Shown: positions 10,004 through 21,272 of the stretch, piece after piece
Numbering within the stretch: position 1 is the first letter of the stretch
Layout: each line of letters opens with the position of its first letter
Assembly (NCBI GenBank): GCA_026873275.1
Contig: JANTUC010000002.1
Location: 248,001-312,000, forward strand
Source: Pseudopithomyces maydicus
Taxonomy: Eukaryota > Ascomycota > Dothideomycetes > Pleosporales > Didymosphaeriaceae
Direction of reading: 5' to 3'
DNA length: 64,000 nt
Notes under the pieces: generated by a model
The model's database searches: none
What the model saw: the letters and a program-made list of their open reading frames with translations, nothing else
Told to the model about the DNA's origin: nothing
Made by a program: the position numbers and the translations under genes

Positions 10004-11486
10004 CTATTGCTCATCACCAACCCCCTCCCCTCCCTCTCCCCTACCCACCACTTTCCCCTCTAAACTCATCTTCGCCGCCTTCTGCTGCCTCCGCCTCTCC
10101 CTCCTCGACGTCCCCACCCACTCTCCCCTAAACCTCTGCCTCGCTTTATTCTTCTCCTCCTCACTGAGCCTCTTCTTCGTCCCCGGATCCCTCCCATTAA
10201 CATGGGTCCTGGGCCCCGGCGGTGGGTTCTCCGCCATCCACCGCTGGAGCTGAGCTTTGATGAGGGGACCCCAGGTAGACTCGCCGGATTGGAGGGCGGC
10301 GTAAGGGAGAGCAAAGATATCAGGTTTCGAGGCTGAGTTTGGGTTTAGGGCTGTGTTCGTGCCTGTCCCTTGTTCTGGGATTGTTTCCGGCGACAGTTTC
10401 GGGGTTGATTCTTCGAGGACAAACCCCGCCTGCCTCGTCCGCACCAGCTCGACCATCGTGCCCAAACTCCCACATGCAATCCCCAAATCGTGTGCGAAAC
10501 TTCGGACATAGAAACCTGAGCTGACCGTCAAGCGGATCCTCACCGCCGGTCCCATTATGTTCTCCTTTTCTTTCTCCTTCTCTCCCTCTCCCCTCTGTTC
10601 CTCACCCAACCCAACCCCAACTTCATACTCTCCCCCTCCACCCACTCTTGAATCTCTATATCCTCAACCCCCACCTCCCTCTCCACCAACCCTCCCCCGG
10701 GCACCTCCTTCCCCTCACCCACCCACTCCACCGCCTTCCTCCCGCCTACCTTCAACCCCGAATACACCGGCGGCATCTGCATGATGCTCCCTCTGAACTT
10801 TGCTAGCTTCTCCTCCACCATCCCCCTCGTCACATGTTTCGCATCCGCCCTTCCCGTGACGCGTCCCACGCTATCATACGTATCAGTCGAGACGCCGAAG
10901 AGGACGACCGTCTCGTAGGTCTTGCTGCCGTGGAGATAGTTGGGCAGGGCTTTGGTTCCGCGGTGGAGGCCGATGATGAGGATGCCTGAGGCGAGGGGGT
11001 CGAGGGTGCCGGCGTGGCCGATGCGGAAGGGGCGTTTGGAGGGGAGATCATCATCTTTGGGAGGTAGAGGGTTTTTGGATACGGGATTGACATCTGAGGT
11101 TGCTGGGGTGGATTGTGTGTTGTTTTGGGATTGGGTGGAGGCTAGGAGGGGGGCGAAGAGGGTGGAGGTGAGGAAGGTGGATTGGAGGGTGAGGAGGAGG
11201 GCACCGGAGGAGATGCCGGAGGGCTTGGAAATCGCTGTGGGAGGGTCAGTTTGGAGAGCTATTTCAGGTGGGTTGTTGGTTTTGGGGATTTATGATGGGC
11301 GAGGGGGAAATCATGGTCATGTCCACGGGCGCAAGAACGGCACGTGATCTGGGATTTGCCCCAGGTGCAGATGCTGCCCGGGAAAGATCTCTAGTTGATG
11401 TATGCAGCCTTACCGAAAATGCCCTCTAATATCTCTCCATCAGCCTCAGTCGTATCACGAACTTCTGCCGCATTTTCTGTCGCCAT
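10004..11486 (-). CDS. PUS4: TruB/Pus4-type tRNA pseudouridine-55 synthase
   Basis: Forms pseudouridine at position 55 of the tRNA T-loop, in the nucleus and mitochondria in yeast. Exon 1 is 11486-11414 (ATG, then ATENAAEV). A 179-nt intron (GTAAGG..CAG) is followed by exon 2 from 11234 to 10004. TruB motifs appear in order: ISKPSGISSG, GHAGTLDPLASG with the catalytic Asp, KTYETVVLFGVSTDTYDS, GSIMQMPPVYSGLKVGG (motif with the conserved Tyr), and VSSGFYVRSFAHDLG. The C-terminus (RQRFRGEWVG) is a basic tail. A base is missing in the C5 run at 10632-10636 (plus strand): before it the frame ends in an Arg/Lys-rich nonsense tail, and after it the RIRLTVSSGFYVRSF block continues. One base restored gives 1305 nt, 434 residues. 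The break is very likely an artefact. Confidence 0.88.
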
Positions 11487-11951
11487 GCCGAAAATCAGAT
11501 TTGTCTACGAAGGGAATGGTGGTAGTACGTTGTAGAGAGAAATTGGGTGATGCGGTCTGTGCGGCGTCGCCGTAGCGGGATATCTCCTCCACGCCATTGC
11601 ACGCTCCAGCAAAGTTGAGTAGATCCCATACGACTCTCAAAGCAGTGTCTGCGAATCAAGCTTCGGGTCGCGCACGCCTTGCAGGCTTTGGTTCGGTCGA
11701 GCGCAGGGCTATACCGAAAGATTCTCATTGTACCTTATGTATTGTTCTGATGCTTATTCTTGATGAATCTGTTACGCCTGGTTTGCCTGTGGTTGATTGG
11801 CTTTTGGCTGGAGTCGGCAGGACCTTTCTAGGTCCTTACAACAATAATTGAATGACTTATCGTCCCTCAGTGTGCTATCGGTGCCAGATACGATGTCAGC
11901 ATCTCGCGTAACTCAGCCCCCGTTCTAAAGTTCAGCCTGGTACTACAGCTC
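11487..11951. other. Divergent intergenic region TruB / DUF6601-like
   Basis: Promoter space for both genes; no further gene is supported. Confidence 0.4.
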
Positions 11952-13106
11952 ATGCAGTGCACGAACTGCAGCATAAGCAACCGACATCTCGGATTTTTCC
12001 TCTTCCTCGTTGACATGCCGTTCGAAACCACGATGTTGAATTTCCGCCTTCCGCTTCCACCGTTCGCGCGCACTTCCGAACTGATTGCCAATTCTAAAGT
12101 GCCTGACGGCATCGCAGTACCAAACGAACCGTTTATTCCAGCTTCGCACTCTGCGATCAATCGCTTTCTCAGCAAAGAACTCGAATGCACAATCCTGGAT
12201 GAGCTAGCCCCGTACTTCTTCGTATTTTGCAAGCGACACAATGCACATGTTGATGCTTTACATGAGTATGCCATCAATGGACTGCACGTCGCTATTGCTG
12301 AGGACCCGGGTCTACACCTCGTGCGCAAATACAATGTTGTGTTTATCAAGCCAATTCCGCACTGCCTGTTCAATTACGACTTTTGGCAAACCTATCTCGT
12401 CCCCAAGCATCAGGGCGATGAACAGCACCTGGATATGAGCACCGACATGCCAATCAGCAGCAAAAAGTCTCAGCTTAGATCCATTTCTAATGAAATCTGG
12501 GACTTGGGTATTACATGTCGCTCCGCTCTGGGTCTTCTACGCAGTTATGGTTATCTGGTGAAGCACGAGTCCGACTTCCACATTGCGCAACAGAACAACC
12601 TCGTCCCGAAACACGTCACTTACACCCAATTTCAACACTTCATCCAGTCGTTTCGCGACATACCCGACTCACTTGTATCACCGCGATATCAGTATGGCCA
12701 TATCCGGATGACTCGCCTCAACATGGCTGTGCGACTCTGTAGGCCGAAGGCACTGGGTCGCGTGCTTCCTTGGTCTTACTACAAGCGCACCTACCACTCA
12801 GGGCAATATCTTGCCAAATTCGTGCCGCCCCTTTTGTTTCTTTTCGCCTGCTTGACGCTGCTGCTTTCATCGATGCAGGTCGGTCTTGCAGCTCATCCAT
12901 CAGAAGGGCCGTTCGAGCTCTTTGCGGATGTCAGCCTGTGGTTCTCTGTGTGCATTGTCGTCGGCATCGCAGTTTTGGGCGTTTTGATTGCTGGTGGGTT
13001 TGCTCTTTACATAGTAAACAGAGTAATCGTTGGTCTCAAGAGGAATCAGAAGTGGAAACATGATGCTCGATGTCGGGACGATGTCGAGCAGGGACACATC
13101 GGTTGA
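11952..13106 (+). CDS. DUF6601-like fungal membrane protein, function unknown
   Basis: Single-exon frame of 384 residues. An N-terminal soluble region of about 280 residues has CRSALGLLRSYGYLVKHESDF, followed by IAQQNNLVP and SPRYQYGHIRMTRLN. It ends in two hydrophobic segments (about 292-313, LLFLFACLTLLLSSMQVGLAA; about 331-358, VCIVVGIAVLGVLIAGGFALYIV) and a charged tail. The pairing of an HESDF-x-IA block, a Y-G-x-x-R-x-x-R-L-N block and two C-terminal helices with S-M-Q-V-G-L-A matches what I remember of the DUF6601 family. No function is known for it. A second Met at 12015 is a possible alternative start. Frame and codon use look normal. Confidence 0.7.
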   Translation: MQCTNCSISNRHLGFFLFLVDMPFETTMLNFRLPLPPFARTSELIANSKVPDGIAVPNEPFIPASHSAINRFLSKELECTILDELAPYFFVFCKRHNAHVDALHEYAINGLHVAIAEDPGLHLVRKYNVVFIKPIPHCLFNYDFWQTYLVPKHQGDEQHLDMSTDMPISSKKSQLRSISNEIWDLGITCRSALGLLRSYGYLVKHESDFHIAQQNNLVPKHVTYTQFQHFIQSFRDIPDSLVSPRYQYGHIRMTRLNMAVRLCRPKALGRVLPWSYYKRTYHSGQYLAKFVPPLLFLFACLTLLLSSMQVGLAAHPSEGPFELFADVSLWFSVCIVVGIAVLGVLIAGGFALYIVNRVIVGLKRNQKWKHDARCRDDVEQGHIG

Positions 13107-13753
13107 TAAAGGTTTGATTGACGACTCAACGAATGGAAACTACATTCGAATACTCACTTGGCCAGTTTTCGCTCTTGGCCTACTTTACGGCAACAAAAAG
13201 CACCGAGGCCTTTTGGTGGATAAAGCTTGCCCACGTGTGCAGGCGGTCATTTTTAGGCACTTACTTGTCTCCTAGTTTCTTGCTCGAAATCCCTGTATTA
13301 TTGAATCGCTTCAGTATCTGCGCATTCGGAGCATCTGAGCAGTATTTTACCCTTGATTTTGAGGCTATCAATATATCGCATAACTGCCTTGATATCTTCG
13401 ACGTCATTCACGAACGGGTTGCTGGGCGACTGAGGATATTTTCCTATTTTTTCACGTTTTGCGACCTGTAATAAACAGAACGATATATAATCGATAAAGT
13501 ACTACATATAATGTTCGCTGTTATGCATGTATAGACATCTACTTGGATCAATATGCCAGGCCCAGCCCACTAGCGTACACGTGACCTCGGCGCTCGGACC
13601 AGCCGACCAGCTCCACGCCGCGTAGGGCAAGCTGCCTGGAGCTCCGACAACACGCAGCCCACTTCCATACGCCACCACCCCCTCTACCCTTGCTCCCCGG
13701 TCGCCGTTCTTTACTCTCACTCCTGGCTGTCTTCCGTCGCTGAAGCACCCAAA
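13107..13753. other. Intergenic region
   Basis: AT-rich 3' flank of the DUF6601-like gene, then the GC-richer promoter of the proteasome gene. No gene seen. Confidence 0.4.
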
Positions 13754-14769
13754 ATGGCCGACCGATACTCGTTCTCCCTCACCACTTTCTCCCCCAGGTA
13801 AACACTCTCGATCGACCCAAGTGCGACAAATCGCTAATTGAACTGAAGTGGAAAACTGGTACAGATTGGTGCGACTTCACTGGACCCGTCTTGCTCAAAG
13901 CTCGACCTTCATAGAGGGCGGTGACTGACGGCGCTACAGAATATGCCTTGAATGCGGTCAACCAAGGTGTCACTTCACTGGGTATCAAAGGTACGTTTCT
14001 ACACAGGATCTGGCAGAACATCGCTGATACAAACGGTGCAGCCACAAATGGAATCGTCCTCGCAACTGAGAAGAAGTCCTCGTCGCCGCTCATCGACTCG
14101 TCTTCCTCGTCGAAAGTCAGTCTCATAACTCCCAACATCGGCATGGTCTACTCGGGTATGGGTCCCGACTACCGAGTGCTTGTCGACAAGGCTCGCAAGG
14201 TATCGCACACTGGCTACAAGCGCATCTACAACGAGTACCCACCCACGAGGATATTGGTGCAGGATGTGGCGCGTGTCATGCAGGAAGCTACGCAATCTGG
14301 TGGTGTTAGGCCCTACGGAGTCAGCCTGCTGATCGCGGGATGGGACGACGGAATTGAGCCAGAGGCGGAGACGAAGCAGACCGAAGGGGAGGAAGACTTG
14401 GAGAAGAAGAAGATCAGCGGCAAGACCGGCGGTATCCAGAAGGGTGGCCCTAGTCTGTACCAGGTCGATCCCAGTGGCAGCTACTTCCCCTGGAAAGCAA
14501 CGGCTATCGGCAAGAGCGCAACCAGTGCTAAGACGTTCCTCGAGAAGAGGTATACCGAGGGCTTGGAGTTGGAGGATGCCATTCACATTGCACTGCTCAC
14601 TCTGAAGGAGACGATAGAAGGCGAGATGAACGGCGACACGGTCGAGATCGGCATTGTCGGTCCGCCTGAGGATCGATTACTCGGCTTCGAGGGGGTAGAG
14701 GGAGCACAAGGACCTCGCTTCAGGAAGCTGAGTCCAACGGAGGTTGAGGACTACCTGACGAACTTGTAG
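13754..14769 (+). CDS. PRE8: 20S proteasome subunit alpha 2
   Basis: Subunit of the outer alpha ring of the 20S proteasome. Exons: 13754-13797, 13849-13868 (20 nt), 13940-13990, 14042-14769; total 843 nt, 280 residues. The alpha-subunit N-terminal signature is present: [27 protein letters not shown], split over three exons, then GVTSLGIKATNG. NIGMVYSGMGPDYRVL and GSYFPWKATAIGK are also diagnostic of alpha 2. A Lys/Glu-rich insertion (about residues 180-210, between SLLIAGWDDG and GPSLYQVDPSG) is common in filamentous fungi. The 20-nt second exon is flanked by canonical GT..AG introns of 51 and 71 nt and is required for the KLVQIEY signature. No frame errors are seen. Confidence 0.95.
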
Positions 14770-15102
14770 AGTGTCGAAGGGGTGCGAAACAGCTTCTCTG
14801 ACGGACAGTTAATGATAGACCGACTGCCAGCACTCATGCAGGCTCGCTCTGGCATATGATGAACACGAATAGATGGCATCTGCAATGTGTATACATATCA
14901 GCTCGCATGTGAGATGTCGAATGCTGTATGTGGAACCGTGAACATACCTTGATTAGGCTTAGCGCTAGTGGGCTGCTTTCGTGCGGTGCCTCACTTTGTG
15001 CTACTACCACTTCAACACTGCCCAGGCGGTGCCAGACATCACCACTTCATTCCTAGTTCGATTTTAGAAGCAATATTCTCGTATCCGAATACGAGTCTTT
15101 CC
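14770..15102. other. Intergenic region upstream of DCL2
   Basis: 3' flank of PRE8 and promoter of the Dicer gene; nothing else seen. Confidence 0.4.
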
Positions 15103-18100
15103 ATGGGGTCTATACAGAATCTCGACGATCAAGATCAGGCTGTGAATTCCAATGTCGGGATTAACAATATCCGCCTCCGCACGTACCAGGCTGAAATGCT
15201 AGAAGCGAGCCTGAAGGACAATATCATTGTTGTGCAAGACACGGGCAGTGGTAAAACCCATATGTGCGTCGTGCTCTGACTAAAAAATGTTCTGACTGAC
15301 TTGTTCGAGCGCTTTGGCTCGTACTGCTGCCGAACTAGAAACGTGTGATCCCAACAAAGTAACATCCATCATATCGTCACTCTGGTAAGATAGATTCTGA
15401 CAATGAATAGCTCGTGTGGTTTCTTGCGCCTACTGTTGCACTTTGTGAACAACAATACAACGTTTTTCGAGCCAACTTGCCTGCATATGAAACACAACTT
15501 CTGAGCGGGAGGGACGATGTGGATCATTGGACTGATCAGGCAACATGGGATGCTGTTTTGTGCAATGTTCGCATTGTATTGTCTACACATCAGGTTCTAC
15601 TAGATGCAATGACACACGGATTTGTCAAGATGAGCAGATTAGCTCTACTTGTCTTTGATGAAGGTTTGTGGCTGCCTTGGTTGGTAATGCACTGAAGCTC
15701 ACAACCCACAGCACATCGTATGTTTGAATTCATGAACCATGGAGATCCTTCTAATATCGCAGATTGTACTGGGAAGCACCCAGCTAACGTTCTTTTGGCC
15801 AATTTCTATCTGCCGAAAGTCCAGCAACGCGCGGAGCTACCCAAGATCCTTGGACTGAGTGCTAGTCCCGTCATGAAGGCCAAAGCAAGCACTACAGCGC
15901 TTGAGTTAGTAAGAATTCATCGTGTGTAGCATTCAGCTGACTCTCTTAGGGAAATAGAGCGAAACATGAGTGCAATTACAAAGACACCTAAAGTTCATCG
16001 TAGGTTCAAACCGTTTCATTCCGGTTAATAAACTATTATAAACATGCGCTCAAGCTCAAACAAGGTTCCGAGCTACTCCGCTTTGTACACAGACCACAAC
16101 TTGTCCGGATTGATTATTCGCCTACTACACCAGGTTGTTCGTCACTATACACTGCTTTGGACCTACTGGTGACCAACTACGACTTCGGTAACGACCCATA
16201 CGTAATAGATTTGATATGCCGTTCCTCAAATTACCATAGCGTTGAGAAGAAGATTCAGGAAGCTTACCTTAAACGCAACACATATTGCTATAGGGAGCTG
16301 GCGTCACTGCGCACTAAATACGAACAAACAGCAGAAGAGCTGGGGGTTTCTGTGGCTGATTGGTGGCTTATGCAATCAATTGCTCAGTATCAGGAACAGG
16401 TGAGTGTTCTCGTGGTTTTGGAGCAGGCCGCGATATTGGATTTCTTTTGGGACGGCTTGATATAGATAATATTTGCATGAGAATCGCAACCCCCAGAAAG
16501 ACCTCTTGTACTTTTGCTGACAGAGACTAAAGGTCCGATCTTCCGAACAGCTGCTGGAATGGTCCCAATCAGAAAAGGAACATCTGCAACAGATGATCGA
16601 GCGGATTCCCTTGCCCGATAATTTTGCCTCTTTGCCCATGTCACTTGATGGATTATCGCCCAAGGTCGAACGTCTTATCGATCTTCTTGCATCGGAGGCC
16701 AGTCACACCTTGACGGGCCTCATGTTCGCAGAGCAAAGAGTGTGGGTAGCCGCGCTAGCGGAGTTGCTCTCGCTCCACCCAAAGCTGCAGGGCAGGCTCA
16801 GTATTGGGACTTTTGTAGGGAACTCGGTCTCCACAAAACGAAAGTCCGGCATTGCTACTCTAATCGAGCCAAAGAATCAGCAAGATACTTTGGACAGGTT
16901 CAAAGCCGGAGATACGAACCTGATCATTGCGACCAGCGTCTTAGAAGAGGGAATCGATGTGTCGGAGTGCCACCTGGTAATTTGTTTTGAGAGTCCAAAG
17001 AATCTCAAATCGTTTGTACAACGCCGTGGCCGGGCGCGAAGAGTTCGTTCGAAGTATATTATCTTTTCTTCCAGTGAGCTGAAGCATCGAGCACCAGCGG
17101 CTTGGGAAAGGTTGGAACAAGAGATGAAGGATGCATATGAGGATGACATGCGTCGCGTTAAAGAAGCCGAGGATAACGAATCGGTTGAAGAGGCGGGAGA
17201 GCGTTTCTACAATATTGATAGTACAGGGTATGTTTTGTTTGCGATTGCCTACACGTGGTCGCGTCACGGTATCATACTAATTTCTTCATAGGGCCTTACT
17301 TACCATGGATAACGCCGTGTCTCATCTCTACCACTTTTGCTCACTTCTTGGCTCTGGTCCTTACGTTGATCTCAGGCCACAGTTTGCATTTGAAGAAGAT
17401 AGCGGTAACATCTCAGCAGAAGTCACACTACCTCTTTCGGTCGACCCTACATTGAGAGTGGCGCATAGTCTCAAAGTTTGGAGAACGGAGCGAATGGCCA
17501 TGAAAGACGCCGCCTTCGAAACGTATAAGATGCTCCATCAGAACGGCCTGGTCAACGACAATCTGCTGCACGTGAAGCAAGAAGTAGACAAATCAGCAGC
17601 GCAGTTCCAGATATCCGACAAGACATCATCTTTGATAGAAGTGTTCCCCGCACTCGACCCCTGGCGCTTTATCGCAAAATGTCAGCAACAGAACCCGCAT
17701 GCGTACCACCGGGCGCTACTGGAGTTCCAAGGCATCAACGATAGAAGTTTCTATATGGATTTCTATTTGCCTACACAGTTACCGGCTATTCCTGAGCTTA
17801 CCTTTTTCTGGAACGAAACGAAAACAATCACCGTAACCAGTCACTGGCGGTCTGGGGTCGTCCTATCTGATGAGAGTATACAAGTCATGCGAAGTATAAC
17901 CAGAAAGATTCTCACCTCTATTCACCCGCGGGTCGATCAACAACGGGATGACCTTCTCTGGCTCTTGGTTCCAAGCGATATGTCCGGAGGCTCGCTAGAC
18001 CATGACAAGTTGCAGCGATGGGATGCACAAACCAACCTGACCACGATGGCTCCCGATTTAATCGTCCAAGGGAAGGATAATCTGGACGATTGGGGCCAGA

Positions 18101-20010
18101 TTCAGACCCAGGGAGACTTGAAGAAGTGGTTTGTCAAATACATCGACATGGAAATGCCACAGCCTACGCTTCACCTCACTCGAGTACCTAAGCGGCTCGA
18201 TTATGTCTATCCGATCCCCTCTAATCAGGACAAAAACGAGGCATACACCAGAACAGAGAGATTTCCTGCTTCGCATTGCTCGGTGAATTTGCTCCCTAGA
18301 GCCTATTCGATTTGTGCAATGCTCATGCCGTCGATCCTGCACCGCTACGAGACTTATTTCACGACAAATACGCTACGATTGGGGATTTTCGAACCTGTCT
18401 CGTTTGGCCCTGAACATCTTCCTTTGATGGTTCAAGCCCTGACATCATCGAGTACGGGAGATGTCTCTCACTATCAAAGGTGCGTGGGATCAGGTCGCAC
18501 TTTCCTTGTTTCTCTGCGAAATCAGGTTGCCGGTTACTGAATCCCGAACCATGTACTAACAAGAAAAAACAACAGGCTCGAGTTCTTCGGCGACTGTATA
18601 GTCAAATTCATCGCATCCCTCCACCTGATGGCCAGCAACCTGAAATGGCCCGAAAGTTTCCTAACCGGAAAAAAAGGTACATCCCCCACAGCGAACCTCC
18701 TCCACTCCTTCCTCACCACCTAACTACCCCTAGGGAAAATCATATCCAACGGCTTCTTCGCCCGCGCCACCCTGTCCATTGGCCTCGACAAATTCATCTT
18801 CCGCAAGCGCTTCACCGCCGCAAAATGGAAGCCCCGCTACGCCAACGACGTCCTCTCCCCGCCACCCACCCCCACCAAAACATTCATATCCTCCAAGAAC
18901 CTCGCCGACGTCATCGAATCCCTCGTCGGCACCTCCTACCTGATCGGCGGCTTCGCCAAAGCCCACGTCTGCATGCAGACGCTGCTCCCCCTCGAGCCGT
19001 GGACGCCCGTCCCAGAATCGAGCGCCACCCTGTACGCCGCCATGCCGTCCACTGAGAAGGACATCACGGGCCTGGCGACGGTGGAGAAGCTAATCGGGTA
19101 CACATTCAGCAAGAAAATGGCGCTCCTGGAGGCCCTCACGCACTCGTCGTACAAGGGGCCGCTGGCCAATTGCTCGTACGAGCGGCTCGAGTTCCTCGGC
19201 GACGCGGTTCTCGATTACATCGTGTCGCGGCGGCTGTTTGCGCATAGCCCCGAGCTGGGCCACGCGAAGATGCACGGGATTCGCACCGCGATGGCGAACG
19301 CGGCGTTCTTGGCTTTCAGCATGTTCGAGGCGACGGTCGAGGAGGAGCGCACCATCCCGCCCGATATGCACCGCGAAGTGCGGCACAGGTGCTTGTGGCA
19401 GTTTCTGCGCTCCGACGCGTCGAATCTCGTGGCGAACAGGAACGTCGCCATTGCGCAGTACAACGCGGTTAAGCTGCGTCTGCGGGAGTCATTGAGGAGC
19501 GGGAAGGTATTCCCGTGGCATGTCCTGGCCGAGATGGACGCGCCGAAGTTTCTTTCTGACATCGTGGAGTCGGTGATTGGTGGCATTTACGTGGATAGCA
19601 AGGGGGACATCGGTGCTTGTGAGGGCTTTCTGAGGAAGTTGGGGATTCTGCAGTGCTTGGAGAGGATACTGGGGGACGGGGTAGATTGCTTGCATCCGAA
19701 GGAGAGGCTGGGGATTTTGGCGGTGGAGAAGGATGTACAGTATGCGAGGGTGTTGGTGGACGAGAAGGGGGCTGGGAAGAAGTATTTTTGTCAGGTTAGG
19801 GTGGGAGGTGTGAATGTGGGTGGGCTTGTGAGCGGGATTAAGAAGTTGAATGCGGAGACTATAGCTGCGTGGGAGGCTTGTCAGGTTTTGGAGGCGGCCA
19901 AGAGGGGGTCGATAGATAGATTGGTGAAAGAGGCGGTCCATCAGAGCGAGGAGGAGGACGAGTGGTTTGACGCGGAAGAGGGCGGTATTTCCCTGGTGGT
20001 TCAGTGTTGA
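15103..20010 (+). CDS. DCL2: Dicer-like protein 2 (ten exons)
   Basis: RNase III enzyme that cuts double-stranded RNA into small interfering RNAs, the main antiviral and quelling Dicer in filamentous ascomycetes. Exons: 15103-15263, 15310-15358, 15411-15663, 15712-15908, 15960-15999, 16065-16399, 16524-17227, 17292-18479, 18576-18676, 18734-20010. They sum to 4305 nt, 1434 residues, a usual DCL2 length. Domains: DExD/H helicase with TGSGKT (Lys51) and DEAH (about 153-156); helicase C with EEGIDV and QRRGRARR (about 511); Dicer dimerisation domain (about 580-680); first RNase III domain with RLEFFGDCIVKF (about 976) and ESLVGTSYL; second RNase III domain with YERLEFLGDAVLDYIV (about 1158) and DIVESVIGGIY. 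No PAZ domain is evident, as is typical for DCL2. At 15909-15959 the first available acceptors break the frame; AAATAG-AG at 15959 keeps it. No homopolymer break is needed here. Confidence 0.93.
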
Positions 20011-21007
20011 CTATGACAATTTGTGGATTTGTTTGAGCGTTTGTTTAGATGGCTGGATACAGGAATTCCAGTCATATAATGGTATAGAATGACACTAGCG
20101 CGACGGAGGTAGCCTGTCCGCTCTCATGGAGCATGCTTTATGTTTACTACCACAATGGTATTGAAACGACCCTCTAGCCCACACTGGACTTCATATCACC
20201 AGATAGGTTGCCACGTCAAGCGTATCTACTCTCCGCATCCCCAAGCCCCCCTTCAATCCAGACCAGCTGGACACACGATGTACACACCCAACCGAACGTA
20301 CACAAAGCGCACCGACACCCGCTCTACCCATCCGACAAACAAAAACTCACAAGAGAGCAAAAAGCAATAACATCACAGCCTCACTTCCTTACTTACTTAC
20401 TCACTTACACCTTACCTTCCCTCTCTCTTCTCTTCTCTACTCACAACAAACATCCCCAACGAAAACGCAAGAAAGAAAAAAAAGCTCATCCAAGTCAAGA
20501 CCACACTTTCTAATTCACACAGGGTATACTTGAAGCCGCGCACTAACCAACGTACAAAAACGAAGAAGAAAAAGGTAGAAGAAAAGGTAGAAGAAAAAAG
20601 AAGAGGAAAAGAAAAAGCCCCAATAAGAAGAAGCAAGCCCTCGAGTCTCAGGTCTTCAAGTCCACCATGCCAACCCTCGCACCATCCCAATCCCCCGCGC
20701 TTGACGAATCGAAAAGTAAAATAGAGATAGAGAGAGAAGGATGTGCTCGAATCTCCACATATTAACCCCCCAATTTCTCCCCCAAAAAAACGAAGCCCAA
20801 ACTTCCCAGTGAGGTAAGTAGCAAGTAGTAGTAGTATATCGACCCGAGTTTCCATGCCCATTCCAACCCAAACCATTTCAACCCAGCAACCAACCAACCA
20901 CCAGTGACCCGGAATAGGATCGAAATGTAGCGTATTAAAAACCTGCCAAGAAGATGAAAAACCGTGGCATATTGCTTTCCCTTATTCCCTCCCTCTCTCG
21001 AGACGCA

Positions 21008-21043
21008 AGGAAGAAAGGAAGGGAGGAAGGAAGGAAGGAAGGG
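21008..21043 (+). repeat. (GGAA)n microsatellite, imperfect
   Basis: Run of GGAA/GGGA units in the DCL2-DOCK convergent spacer. Confidence 0.85.
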
Positions 21044-21174
21044 AATTCGCCCACTCTTCTCCAGTGACCACGCACGTCCTCAGAACGAATAAAATAATGC
21101 GCGCAATGCCGCCCAAAAATGCCATCTGTGCAGAACGCAAATGCCCAAACACATGTATACGTATAACGTCTCTG

Positions 21175-21200
21175 CATCCATCCATCCATCCATCCATCCA
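21175..21200 (+). repeat. (CATC)n microsatellite
   Basis: About six CATC tetranucleotide units in tandem. Confidence 0.85.
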
Positions 21201-21272
21201 CCTATCTCCATCTCATCTCATCTCCACTTCCATCTCTCACCCCCTCACTCCCCTCGATCAAAGCCCCACTAC

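Larger units (their letters stand above)
20011..21272. other. Convergent intergenic region with simple repeats
   Basis: Lies between the DCL2 and DOCK stop codons. It is AT- and purine-rich, with several A-runs and microsatellites; no coding frame is supported. Confidence 0.5.

Noticed and set aside
15927..15929. Apparent nonsense codon in DCL2
   Set aside because: It lies within a 51-nt intron that restores the full 1434-residue frame.
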